Below are positions 10,001 to 15,100 of a stretch of 21,265 nt of DNA, one piece after another (position 1 is the stretch's first letter; each line of letters opens with the position of its first letter). The notes under the pieces are model-generated. The model saw only the letters and a list, made by a program, of their open reading frames with translations. It made no database searches and was not told where the DNA came from. A program made the position numbers and the translations under genes. Source of the stretch: a virus; IMG/VR virus record IMGVR_UViG_3300018424_000306, positions 1-21,265 of that record; one strand, 5' to 3'.

Positions 10001-10187
10001 GTATATTCCAGACACTACTAATTTCCCATCATCTGGTAAATTACTTGTAGGGAAAGAAATCATTTCATATACAAGTAAACTTTCCGATCGTTTTATTGGC
10101 ATTACTAGAGGAAATAATGGAACAACAGAAGTTGACCATTCCGCTGGTGATATTTTGAGAACTATCGGTATTGCCACTACTGCTTAA
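1050..10187 (+). CDS. 7: Giant gp7-type baseplate wedge initiator (3045 aa) with very long insertion
   Basis: This protein is about three times the length of T4 gp7 (1032 residues). Residues 1-260 resemble the C-terminal block of T4 gp7: a helical start, then KRTLIKNISNFYKVKGTDKS, IRFIFNTIV and LIGQTI. The next part of that block appears only at residues 2048-2080, where W2060 and H2069-P-A-G-F keep the spacing of T4 RW...HPVGF. Between them lie GxGY beta-repeats (548-642, 1248-1273, 1790-1890), a YHYH-like domain (718-875) and a cupredoxin-like domain (about 1381-1488). After residue 2150 come three NGVxQ-type modules and another GxGY unit (2711-2749). Four RGxxGT modules occur, the last at the C-terminus. 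In T4, gp7 starts wedge assembly by binding gp10 and gp8. By eye only four cysteines occur in the whole protein. The ATG at 1050 follows the gp6 stop by four bases and has no clear Shine-Dalgarno. Virion role is near certain; the gp7 name is likely. Confidence 0.85.
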   Translation: MNTQISSLIEDQLPGFIVAQYENFQKVLENYYEHLESPGNPLDIITNLTSYHDIDNYEKNLLQERTSLSTYLNSSATTIIVDDASSFPERNGYIKIGDEICFYKERTQTEFLEVSRGVSGTTELGSLYSSSKFVSTQAKTHQAGVNVDNLSNLFLYAIVKSFEKQYLESFPQDYLKENVDKRTLIKNISNFYKVKGTDKSIRFIFNTIVSKSADDVPTTYYPKNQTLKASTSDWDSTYVVQATVLSGDPLWLIGQTIVQQSDNNSSVDYASAVVENVYSVDSDDGNVLYNLVINPQSLNSDFEIPQKTVLTRTVVPALTVGDTITVDSTFGWKSSSGVVVINGEVIAYEGKNARQFTIKKRGTITRTHGVGDIVTSYSAVKAVTPEGVVSLLVYGILTELNIETSNPYASIGDRVEVSKPGFETSDPILYDESSRNYRWKVNTTGSYPSIPLNPSVGLSLQSVLADIGAIYEDNDFYYIATSSYPSTQILTGSISEDLSDPELLKIVPKQTSTTSEIYKTSRRDVGIFVDGSIAFGYKDEDLIQYGPITRFVVTKKGSGYQNPPFILVNGQSEKAYAVLTGDTVSEIVSTSTDNYISPPTVEIVSGRNAVLDAVVTSGEVTSIKIVNPGEYYSSPPSIIISDLAGRGRFAEYRAEVSPFGQITELVKVDGGKFFTQENVRVTVIPDANANSGTARAEIREWVKNRHFGASLDDNGGLVIPSIDRNKNYYGVVSNPRRLRLRLSDNITTSTLQESIGIKSHSPILGYAYDGNPIYGPYGFSDPLDDNSGVVRMQSGYSLKTTRVDGPVDAPYALGTFVDDYQWTPTVDTGKTRLDVNNGRFCVTPEFPNGVYAYFLTIDAVGNPVFPYIVGENYYSLPVQSNYESDVSQKSLPRSVRKLFIPGTEKNGKSEIAIIDAVSKGSVSSVIVEDSQPNFGVGSRIYVDNSGTGGSGASGTVSSTFGKKVLSLESKDTKATKLNTSQSFYSFVGDIITQPSTGAQGELIRDTIEETTFVLRAVTGTFEAGSAIESSSTVLNLLLSQNSTYTQNATLELVLFEDPTNVIASGTVLSGTTEQNSVRIKVNSGSFSDYLNYADGETILKSSDLTNTPGSEIVVINDLSSNIQISSVEENIAILETDENHDFAEGDTIDITIDPDEALTETTYYVSKKRYQEVDLIPSFFNGKVDDTGIGSSTMVGLGRDYAGGVYPDVELIFSDFTNVRDGVGSAGDVGNAKATVTVNDNNFDGSGQIESIVITSGGSGYNTDDILTINPDAIAKADPTQFDTDVDATMVQLNQDIIDSYEQFYFVVDPADYQATLTFLGDSGDIFLDDDGIEYIYVEADEDNSRFRYIQTVPSEQLTDQDTLNGGAIVITQIVSDYPIGTPYPQFRFDVNGSENPDYTLRVGSTFTFTPILGHPVYIVSDYRTSVLEDGVALDMEEYTEAGGVTNNGSTDNTQTITFIPQVAGTYYYVCVSHPEAVGTLTVYPAPSTAIPLVSVNAVGLGDQRTEIVLDRVFSLSVGDTLSVGSEVVKITSIDRLNKKLGLERGVEGTRAVNHLPNASVTSYKPKYRFTPGTQIFGTDVNDPYVVSYDEKTHKLVVNYGYNAVNPRELTTVSSFADHSTPEKIVAVSKVEDPIDRLQFSLDNLNFLTNPIVDIQKYYFYRFDTSHPSMLGSYLDVSTSANFNVFTEEKEVGLAEPGNPGSYVRIRLGYGANIGDVKRQEVNFTTYYYFLTSSETDTGGSFLRVKDDPLAGRKTVVYTTDKKLVYNLSDVPQYDGTGDIRYTGRSIGKIASVVLDNLGNNYGSLPVIEGVVPAVGYRAEIDAVRDASSNTVNELTITYAGKDYSKPKAVVSGDGEGLKIDLTVDAGKITSAKVVNPGSGYTFTPTVEIIETDNKLFFDSSTIGIPQSVKFINYGTFYYDDDSIISSYETPQVLLLTQFDLNAFGQGEFIEQRVNGVVIASGRVAKNGWTVGSNVLRLVDVNGVFREGYTIFGSSKGKTAVVSSIVRTTFVPTLKTLTRTLGKYNSDRGKVSSSNQKITDSFFYQDYSYVVKSRTPIKEWRNAIKETTHPAGFKMFGEVYLESETDVRMIENQPTSQKLTSYVILPTTAVSSYTTKRNITTSVVKVEDSRVVRGRGSVAVDSFDESLTRVRDIKLSPEFNGSYDPSTGLKIGNRTFTITDAKTGTAFSPYNNQALMVTLDGVAQHPGYSYKINGNQITFYEAPLGKRQENVDGEIVDVPAQKYYIRSFEFRDASDNNRYLKKLKDISKNFDGRTRIFDLFYEDGSIVKTDPNENLLIYLNAVLQQDSYEIRRFSSSTKTDRIVFSKAPKNYDDLYEGGVAKQLDNYEYFFGYSVGSYERLSINEKLIPFNTKSNQYQILDKDRRVKNFDTPLYAYVFVDGVLQKGDGISYRVNGPSITFRNPLNYAKQSDGEYTTAKVDILYFYGKDYAPTLTAFDFEDDTFFNRPEITFTGNRDSFDSWYKQNTTNKTIVYQIVNGTQRVWGEVVDIGLSTGDDWILYLRSQNLDIVDGEDVYFSRRSPSGTQDTISLSFTNFTYTYPTSSVTGERIINRVESNYVPFQFSNLTDNYEYSGFVIREHPNLRVGDMIQIDGESEMRQVYSIPLYANPKEYRDGQQVSNSYYSKLSVGSYQKDTFGEGLAVTANTENGVVTSLNWNKRDLQRYFDYGILLNPTAYQYYTPPTLNFIPVENSGGGAKAEVVVYGGQVIDLVLVDGGSGYTKPPRVVVGRGYNILRNNNYAESSLKIKRTADTGVVGGVKMVSIVSDIPLWYRELIEHTTTMISPNPLDFKEILVCIVTPDPISAEMSGTTYHERKTTVQLEAENNNITHNETLIERDNQIINNLTYSSYEHPITKYYQTGALDLYNTPLGDTDYLYSHYLPGTSVRDFIGSLYTDVGYSNVSGITIEQLGYYFNDEFETITEWINEYQITDSNITTGGRVLNFGLPSMQELASYLDADFLIGDTVLYIPDTTNFPSSGKLLVGKEIISYTSKLSDRFIGITRGNNGTTEVDHSAGDILRTIGIATTA
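1290..1484 (+). repeat. RGxxGT beta-module, copy 1 of 4 (gp7 residues 81-145)
   Basis: The encoded unit reads as a hydrophobic strand, YIKIGDEICFYKE, then FLEVSRGVSGTTE, and ends at a THQAG motif. The pattern is hxIGxExIxY, then RGxxGT, then HxxG. Related units follow at 2007-2180, 5565-5741 and 9984-10184 in the same gene. Copies are diverged at DNA level, so this is a protein-domain repeat rather than a recent duplication. Confidence 0.7.
2007..2180 (+). repeat. RGxxGT beta-module, copy 2 of 4 (gp7 residues 320-377)
   Basis: The unit starts VGDTITVDSTF, continues GVVVINGEVIAYEG and FTIKKRGTITRTHGVGD. The RGxxGT core is altered to RGTITRT, but the preceding NGEVIAY and following HGVGD keep the order seen in copies 1 and 4. 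Confidence 0.65.
2691..2975 (+). repeat. GxGY beta-repeat cluster in gp7 (residues 548-642)
   Basis: Three consecutive units of about 30 residues share the form strand - G-S-G-Y - P-P - strand: FVVTKKGSGYQNPPFILVNG, then SEIVSTSTDNYISPPTVEIV, then SIKIVNPGEYYSSPPSIIIS. The short linkers contain the preceding GEVTSI-type strand. The same family recurs elsewhere in gp7, once in gp8 and in the 2704-residue protein. It is a beta-rich module common in structural proteins of marine T4-like phages; its precise role is unknown. Confidence 0.75.
3201..3674 (+). other. YHYH-like domain encoded within gp7 (residues 718-875)
   Basis: The region contains SHSPILGYAYDGNPIYGPYG (H760, D769-G-N-P-I-Y-G775), then GRFCVTPEFPNG (C841), YAYF (851-854) and FPYIVGENYY. 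This is the order of conserved elements in the YHYH domain family, whose members have a Y-D-G-x-P-I-Y-G loop followed by a YHYH strand. Here the naming motif reads Y-A-Y-F, so its histidines are lost. The family is of poorly understood function. It sits in the long insertion of gp7 and is likely displayed on the outside of the baseplate, which is an inference. Confidence 0.7.
4791..4868 (+). repeat. Single GxGY beta-repeat in gp7 (residues 1248-1273)
   Basis: The unit reads QIESIVITSGGSGYNTDDIL followed by TINPDA. It has the strand - GGSGY - strand form of the cluster at 2691-2975 but lacks the P-P pair. It lies between the YHYH-like and cupredoxin-like domains. Confidence 0.65.
5190..5512 (+). 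other. Cupredoxin-like domain encoded within gp7 (residues about 1381-1488)
   Basis: The segment has the beta-sandwich pattern of blue-copper proteins: an FRFDVNG strand, LRVGSTFTFTP, then GHPVYIVS with H1415 in the place of the first copper-binding histidine, a variable loop, ITFIPQVAGTYYYVCVSHPE with C1471 and H1474, and a closing GTLTVYPAP strand. Cupredoxins bind copper through His, Cys, His and usually Met. The Met expected three or four residues after H1474 is replaced by A1477-V1478. A three-ligand site could still bind metal, or the fold may be purely structural. C1471 is one of only about four cysteines in 3045 residues. Confidence 0.72.
5565..5741 (+). repeat. RGxxGT beta-module, copy 3 of 4 (gp7 residues 1506-1564)
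   Basis: The unit follows the cupredoxin-like domain directly and reads TEIVLDRVFSLSVGDTLSVG, then SEVVKITSI and LGLERGVEGTRAVNHLPNAS. RGVEGT and the later H match the RGxxGT...H pattern of copies 1 and 4. Confidence 0.68.
6417..6719 (+). repeat. Second GxGY beta-repeat cluster in gp7 (residues 1790-1890)
   Basis: Three units are visible: SVVLDNLGNNYGSLPVIEGV, then ELTITYAGKDYSKPKAVVSG, then SAKVVNPGSGYTFTPTVEII. The third unit is preceded by DLTVDAGKIT, matching the AVVTSGEVT linker before the third unit of the first cluster. The clusters therefore resemble each other over about 95-100 residues, consistent with an ancient three-unit duplication. Confidence 0.72.
7191..7310 (+). other. Second half of the T4 gp7-like C-terminal block (gp7 residues 2048-2087)
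   Basis: The segment reads SYVVKSRTPIKEWRNAIKET followed by THPAGFKMFGEVYL. T4 gp7 has near its C-terminus a segment of the form YYVMKIKS...RWKSDVIRFVHPVGF. W2060 and H2069 keep the nine-residue spacing and HPAGF replaces HPVGF. The T4 sequence is recalled from memory, so a profile alignment is the decisive test. If correct, this marks the end of the large insertion. Confidence 0.7.
7500..8318 (+). repeat. Three NGVxQ-type beta modules in gp7 (residues 2151-2423)
   Basis: Each module has a strand ending in a D/N-G/A-V-x-Q turn, then S-Y and a terminal strand. The three cores are LMVTLDGVAQHPGYSYKING with ITFYEAP, LIYLNAVLQQDSYEIRRF with IVFSKAP, and AYVFVDGVLQKGDGISYRVN with ITFRNPL. The first two begin with FNG or FDGRTRIFDL. 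Such modules (LxVxLNGVxQxPGxxYxVxGxxIxFxxAP) are widespread in phage tail and fibre proteins. They lie after the gp7-like block and probably form extended beta domains. Confidence 0.7.
9180..9296 (+). repeat. GxGY beta-repeat near the gp7 C-terminus (residues 2711-2749)
   Basis: The unit reads AKAEVVVYGGQVIDLVLVDG then GSGYTKPPRVVVGRGY. It is the best match to the family consensus in this protein: glycine-rich lead-in, GGxVxxLxLVxxGSGY, P-P and a valine strand. Confidence 0.75.
9984..10184 (+). repeat. RGxxGT beta-module, copy 4 of 4 (gp7 C-terminus, residues 2979-3045)
   Basis: The last 67 residues form this unit: IGDTVLYIPDTTNFPSSGKL, then LVGKEIISYTS, FIGITRGNNGTTEVDHSAGD. It is the clearest copy and closely parallels copy 1, which has the same SFP/NFP...G lead. 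The protein is thus flanked near both ends by the same module. Confidence 0.72.
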
Positions 10188-10195
10188 AAAGGCAG

Positions 10196-10209
10196 TATAA
10201 ATATAAATA
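10196..10209 (+). promoter_or_regulatory. Two overlapping T4-type late promoters upstream of gp8
   Basis: The 14 bases read TATAAATATAAATA, which is two perfect TATAAATA octamers (10196-10203 and 10202-10209) sharing two bases. TATAAATA is the T4 late-promoter consensus, read by RNA polymerase with the phage gp55 sigma factor and gp33 co-activator; T4-like cyanophages use the same type of motif. The octamers lie in the only sizeable gap before gp8, 33 bases or more upstream of its ATG. Transcription would be expected to start a few bases after each octamer, giving a leader of roughly 25-35 bases. Confidence 0.82.
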
Positions 10210-10241
10210 ACACAGAAATAAACCCGTATCCTTTTTTCTCA

Positions 10242-12119
10242 ATGGCTGCTATCATCTCGGAAAAGTTTAGAATTTTTAATGCGAAGCAGTTCCTAGAATC
10301 TCTGTCAGAGGGTTCTAGCGATACTGGCAGTGACAGAAGTAGAATGTACTTCTTTGTGGGGAGACCACAATCATGGGACTCCTTTTTAGAAATTTCATCT
10401 GTAGACGGAGCTGACAGTTTTGCTGTTGGTGACGGCGTATATGTTGGCGCTTCTTGGGCGGCAGCAACATTCAAGGCAACAGTAACCAAAGTTTTAGAGA
10501 ATTCTTTACTTCTCTCAAGCGTTGGTCCTTTGGTTACCGATTCTCCTGCACTTGGGTCTACGTTGACGGGTTATAATCAGACTACAAATGCAGATAAATT
10601 GGTAACAGCCACTACAGGTGTATATCGATTCTCAACAGAAAACATTCCTCCTGTACCTCTGGACAACCAAACCGAGAAATTTAGTGTCTATGATGACATT
10701 ATTGCAGCAAAGAGAATTACAAGTTCTTATGCAAGACACGTTGTAAGACGTTACAACTGGGATCTAATTAACAATCCCAAGTTTGACATGTATAAGTCCG
10801 ACTACTTTGCTACTCCTGCAGGTGGTGGTCAAATTGGTAAGTCAACTGCTACGGGCGCTACTTCTCTTGCCAATGCAAAATTCTACATCATGAACCAGCA
10901 GTATGAGGTGTTCAAGTGCCTCTACAATGGTGAAGATGAAGCAAATCCATCTGGTGTAAATATTGCTCACGAACCAAAAACTAATCCTCAACCTGGATTG
11001 GGTTCGTATTCTGGTGGAATTTTCACCGCTCCTGATAATTCATATATCTGGAAGTACATGTACACCATCCCAACCGATGATGTGCTGGCTTTCCTCTCCA
11101 CAGATTTCATGCCTATCAATGCTGCTGGAGAAACAACAAGAACTAACACCGAAGCGGCTGCCGTAGATGGCGCTGTACACGTCTCTCTTGTACCAAATAA
11201 AGGAACCCTCGCAGCACCTGTCGCAGGCACCTTCTATGCCCCTGTAGTGGGTGATGGTACGGGTGCTGTTGCCCAGATTACTATTGCTGGTGGAGAGGTT
11301 ACTGCCGTATCTATGACTCAAGTTGGTGCTGGTTATACATATGGATCTATTCCGTTCGTAACTGGTGTTCCTCTTGGAACAAATGGTAGCACCGAAGCAA
11401 TTGGTCTTTTCTCCGATGCTAATCTTACTGTTTCCGAAACTGTAACCGCTACAGACACCCCTGCGGTCGAACCTGTTATGTCACCCCAAGGTGGACATGG
11501 TTCTGATTTTGAGATGGAACTAAACTCCAAGAGAGTTATGACAAATATCCGCCTCACCTTTATCGAAAACGCTGGTGACTTCCCTGTGGATAACGACTTC
11601 CGTCGTATTGGAATTATCAAGGACCCATATGAATTTGGAAGCACTACGTTTGCTACATCAGATACTCTTAACGGTTTGAGAGCAATTAAAATTGATGGCG
11701 CTACTGGAGACTACATTCCTGATGAAATGATTAGTCAAACCGTTACTGGCGGAACAGCATATGGTCAAGTAGTTTCATGGACTCTTGATGCTGGATCTCC
11801 TGTTCCAACACCAAGCACCCCTGGAAGTGGTGTTCTGAAATATATTCAGACTCCATATCTCCATAAAGATACTGGGGTTGTTAGATTGTTTGTCAGCGAT
11901 GCTGCTAACGCTATTGTTGGCGATCAGTCTGGTTCTTCTGGCAATGTGGAAACTGGTTTAGCAGATGGAACCGAATTGATTGGTTCTATTTTTGTTGATG
12001 GTTTGGCAAATCCAGAAATCGAAAATAACTCTGGAGATCTTATATACATAGAGAACAGAAGACTAATTACAAGAGCTGCTGACCAAATTGAGGATATTAA
12101 ATTAGTCATCGAGTTCTGA
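10242..12119 (+). CDS. 8: Baseplate wedge protein gp8, expanded form (625 aa)
   Basis: The protein starts MAAIISEKFRIFNAKQFLES, parallel to the SKFRTEKMLNF start of T4 gp8, followed by FFVGRPQSW (T4 FGRSEPW). It continues with VVRRYNWD (T4 PRRDW), NSYIWKYMYTIP (T4 GYVWEYLFEIP), DFRRIGIIKDPYEFG (T4 GFRQISIITNP) and the C-terminus GDLIYIENRRLITRAADQIE (T4 GEMIYMENR...MDQTEE). The whole gp8 scaffold is therefore present. T4 gp8 has 334 residues; the extra length sits at about 48-130, 305-420 (with one GxGY repeat at 344-375) and 460-597. In T4, a gp8 dimer binds the gp7-gp10 complex before gp6 joins the wedge. The ATG at 10242 is preceded by a pyrimidine-rich stretch, not a Shine-Dalgarno. Only one cysteine is visible. 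Confidence 0.93.
   Translation: MAAIISEKFRIFNAKQFLESLSEGSSDTGSDRSRMYFFVGRPQSWDSFLEISSVDGADSFAVGDGVYVGASWAAATFKATVTKVLENSLLLSSVGPLVTDSPALGSTLTGYNQTTNADKLVTATTGVYRFSTENIPPVPLDNQTEKFSVYDDIIAAKRITSSYARHVVRRYNWDLINNPKFDMYKSDYFATPAGGGQIGKSTATGATSLANAKFYIMNQQYEVFKCLYNGEDEANPSGVNIAHEPKTNPQPGLGSYSGGIFTAPDNSYIWKYMYTIPTDDVLAFLSTDFMPINAAGETTRTNTEAAAVDGAVHVSLVPNKGTLAAPVAGTFYAPVVGDGTGAVAQITIAGGEVTAVSMTQVGAGYTYGSIPFVTGVPLGTNGSTEAIGLFSDANLTVSETVTATDTPAVEPVMSPQGGHGSDFEMELNSKRVMTNIRLTFIENAGDFPVDNDFRRIGIIKDPYEFGSTTFATSDTLNGLRAIKIDGATGDYIPDEMISQTVTGGTAYGQVVSWTLDAGSPVPTPSTPGSGVLKYIQTPYLHKDTGVVRLFVSDAANAIVGDQSGSSGNVETGLADGTELIGSIFVDGLANPEIENNSGDLIYIENRRLITRAADQIEDIKLVIEF
11271..11366 (+). repeat. GxGY beta-repeat in gp8 insertion (residues 344-375)
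   Basis: The unit reads AQITIAGGEVTAVSMTQVGA then GYTYGSIPFVTG, matching the glycine lead-in, GGxVxxVxxxxxGxGY and terminal strand of the gp7 copies. T4 gp8 has no counterpart as far as recalled. A short module shared by two wedge proteins that touch in the T4 baseplate is notable. Confidence 0.72.
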
Positions 12120-12160
12120 TTTATTAATTAACTTCAAAAACCAGACGGTAGTATATTACA

Positions 12161-15100
12161 ATGCCACAGAAGACTAATCTTAACGCTATCCCATATTTTG
12201 ACGACTACGATTCCAGAAAAGACTTCTATAAGGTACTATTCAGACCTTCTTACCCCATCCAGGGTAGGGAGCTGAATAGTATTCAGTCTATTCTACAGAA
12301 TCAGATTGAAAACTATGGTAAGCATCAATTTAAGCAAGGGGACTTGGTTGTTCCTGGAGAAGTTGGTCTTAACACCAAGTTAGATTTTGTAAAGCTATCG
12401 TCTGTTTCCGAAGTTGCTGTTAATATTGATGGCGAAATCGTTTATCAAAAATACGACATTTCTGGTGTTGTAGGTCAGAAAGTTTCTGGTTTATCTTCTG
12501 GCGTAGTTGCTCTTGTTCTTGCTGTAGAAAAAGCAGGAACAAATAATGCAGACACCTTGTACGTTAAATATCTAACAGCTGGTGATAGTGGAGATGAAGA
12601 AACTTTCCGCCAAGGAGAGACTCTGGAGATTGTCGATGGCGTTAATAGTCCTCTTCTCGTTGTCGGCACTGACGGGTCTGTTCTACCTACGAGTATTTCT
12701 GTAATTAATCCTGACACTGGGGTATCTTCTTTTGAAGAAAGCCCTGCAATGGGATATGGATCTGCCGTGAAGGTAGAAGAAGGAATTTATTTTGTTAATG
12801 GATTTTTTGTACGCAATGATGCTGGTCTGATTCTTGTTTCTGGATATAGTCAGACTCCATCCACAAAAGTTGGATTTAATGTATCAGAGTCTATTGTAAC
12901 TCCAGAGCAAGATAGTAGTCTTTATGATAATGCTATTGGATCTTCAAACTTTGCTTCTCCTGGAGCACATCGATTGCAGATCAAGTTGTCTTTGGTCAAA
13001 TACGATTATACAGAGACTCCTGATAAAAACTTTATTCAACTCCTTTCTATTAAAGATGGTGTAGTTGAGCGTCAGGTACAGACTGCCGACTATAGCTTAT
13101 TAGAAGAGACTTTAGCAAGAAGAACCTACGACGAATCTGGTGACTATGTTGTAGATAATTTTGATTCTGAAGTTAGAGAATATTATCAAAGAGAAGGAAA
13201 TTTAGGTGTATATCCACTTGGATCTGATGGAACTGTTAATGGACTAGATCCAACCGAGGCAAGAGATAAATTAGCGTTTTCTATTGGTCCTGGAAAAGCA
13301 TATGTCCGTGGATATGAAATCGTAAACAAAGAGACGAAATATATTGCGTTTGACAAAGCAAGAGAAACTCTATTAAGAGACAACATCACCATCAAAACAA
13401 AAGGTCTCACATCTTTTAATATTACTAACGTATACAACACGTTACCTTTAAATGCTGAAGGTGCAGATTTAACTGCATATCCAACAATTTTCCTCAACGC
13501 TGTTCATAATGATGGAACTATCGCTTCCAATGATTTAGAAGACTCTACAAATTACTTACAGACAGTAAGTAGAAGAGGACAGTTTTTTGATAAAGACACC
13601 GCGATCAAAACAATTTATCTTACTGGTTCTATTGATTTTGGTCTTATTGATGAATCCAGCATCGAGGCAAATACTCCTTCGGACAGAGCAGACTTAAAGA
13701 ACATTTATTTCGTAAACACAAGAACTTCTAGTGGAGCTGTATCAACTGTTGAGAAAGTAGATACTATTTCTTTTGCTAAAGTTACAAGACCCGAAATAGG
13801 AGATACAAATGCACAATTCTTGCAGTTGACTGTTGCAGGAAGAAAAGATTACTTGGATAATCTTTTTATTGAATATGATGATAACGTTAGTATCAGAAGA
13901 AGACTTTTATACAATTCAGAATCTGATGCTCAACAAGAAATTAATGAGATTGGATTTATCAGTGACTACGATCAATCTATCACACCATTAATTGGTGTAG
14001 CAAAACCTAAAGATTTTTCATTATTAAAACGACCCTTTGGATTTAATCAAGATAAGGATATTGTAATTTCAAAAGGCAGACTTGCTTCTGGTGAAGAAAC
14101 TTATAATGGTCTTTTCAACTTATCATATTTTAATCCAATCTTCTTTACAAGGTTGTTAGTTGACTCCACTATTTCTAATGACTTTGCTCCTGGTAAGTAT
14201 ATTACTGGATCTCAAAGTGGAGCATATGGTGTCATTGAAGGAAATAGTAATGGATTCCTCTCTTCTGGCAGAAGTCTTTATGTAAAAACTCTATATGGAA
14301 ACTTCTTACCTGGAGAAACTATTACCAGTGAAGAAGGCGGCATTTTAAGAATTGCCAGAGAAAATACTATTTCTCACTTCGTTGTATCAAGACAAGGTAC
14401 TGGATATCAAACCACCAGCAAAATTTCTCTAAATGGTGTTCAGTTTGAACCTACTGATATTGCTGTGGGGGTAAATGGCGGAACTTTGTATAAGGTAGAA
14501 ATTCAGAACAGAGATGCAATATCTACTGAATATACTACACCTCCATCTGTAACATTCTCTGGCACTAGCACTATCAATGCAACTGTATTGCCAGTATTGT
14601 TCAAAAATACCGTTCTTACATTCTCTGCTCAAAATGTTAAGTCCTTGCATTCTACATACGGCAATGGAAATATTTTCACATCAGATGTAGAAACTGTTGA
14701 CAGTGCTTATGCCGAAATTAAATCAGTAACAGATTTTACTTTTGGTGGTACAAAGGGATACAAATATCTGGAATGTACTGGATTTAGTGCAGATGCTTCT
14801 CGCTATTTGGTTCAAGGAGATATAGTACAGTTTAATGATGATGTGGGAACTATTCACAAATTTGTAGTTGATTATGCCACATCCGCAGAAGGAACTACAA
14901 AATCAAGAATTTATTTGAATGGTTCTCTGCCAGAAAACATTACAGCTTCTTCAGTTGTTAGATTGCGTCCTCGGGTTGAAAACGGGGCATCATCTTCCTT
15001 GGTATTTCCAACTGGCAGTAAAGAAGTTAGTAGTTTAATCAGGACTACAGAAGACACAAAAATTAAGTATTACACAAGAAGAGACTTTGTTGCTACTGGA

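Noticed and set aside
10231-10236. T-run as a terminator between gp7 and gp8
   Set aside because: No G/C-rich hairpin precedes it, and it lies a few bases from the gp8 ATG, downstream of the promoter octamers.
10184-10489. 101-residue minus-strand open frame covering the gp8 promoter region
   Set aside because: It runs antisense through the well-supported gp8 start and the late promoters, with no recognisable motif; it is a shadow of gp8.
11333-11644. 103-residue minus-strand open frame inside gp8
   Set aside because: Lies wholly antisense to conserved gp8 blocks, with low-complexity content and no promoter or ribosome site.
12120-12160. Promoter or operator in the gap before the 2704-residue gene
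   Set aside because: The 41 bases hold an AT-rich palindrome TTAATTAA but no late octamer or hairpin; too short to support a call.
13186-13497. 103-residue minus-strand open frame inside the giant virion gene
   Set aside because: It is antisense to a conserved part of the large protein and shows no motif.
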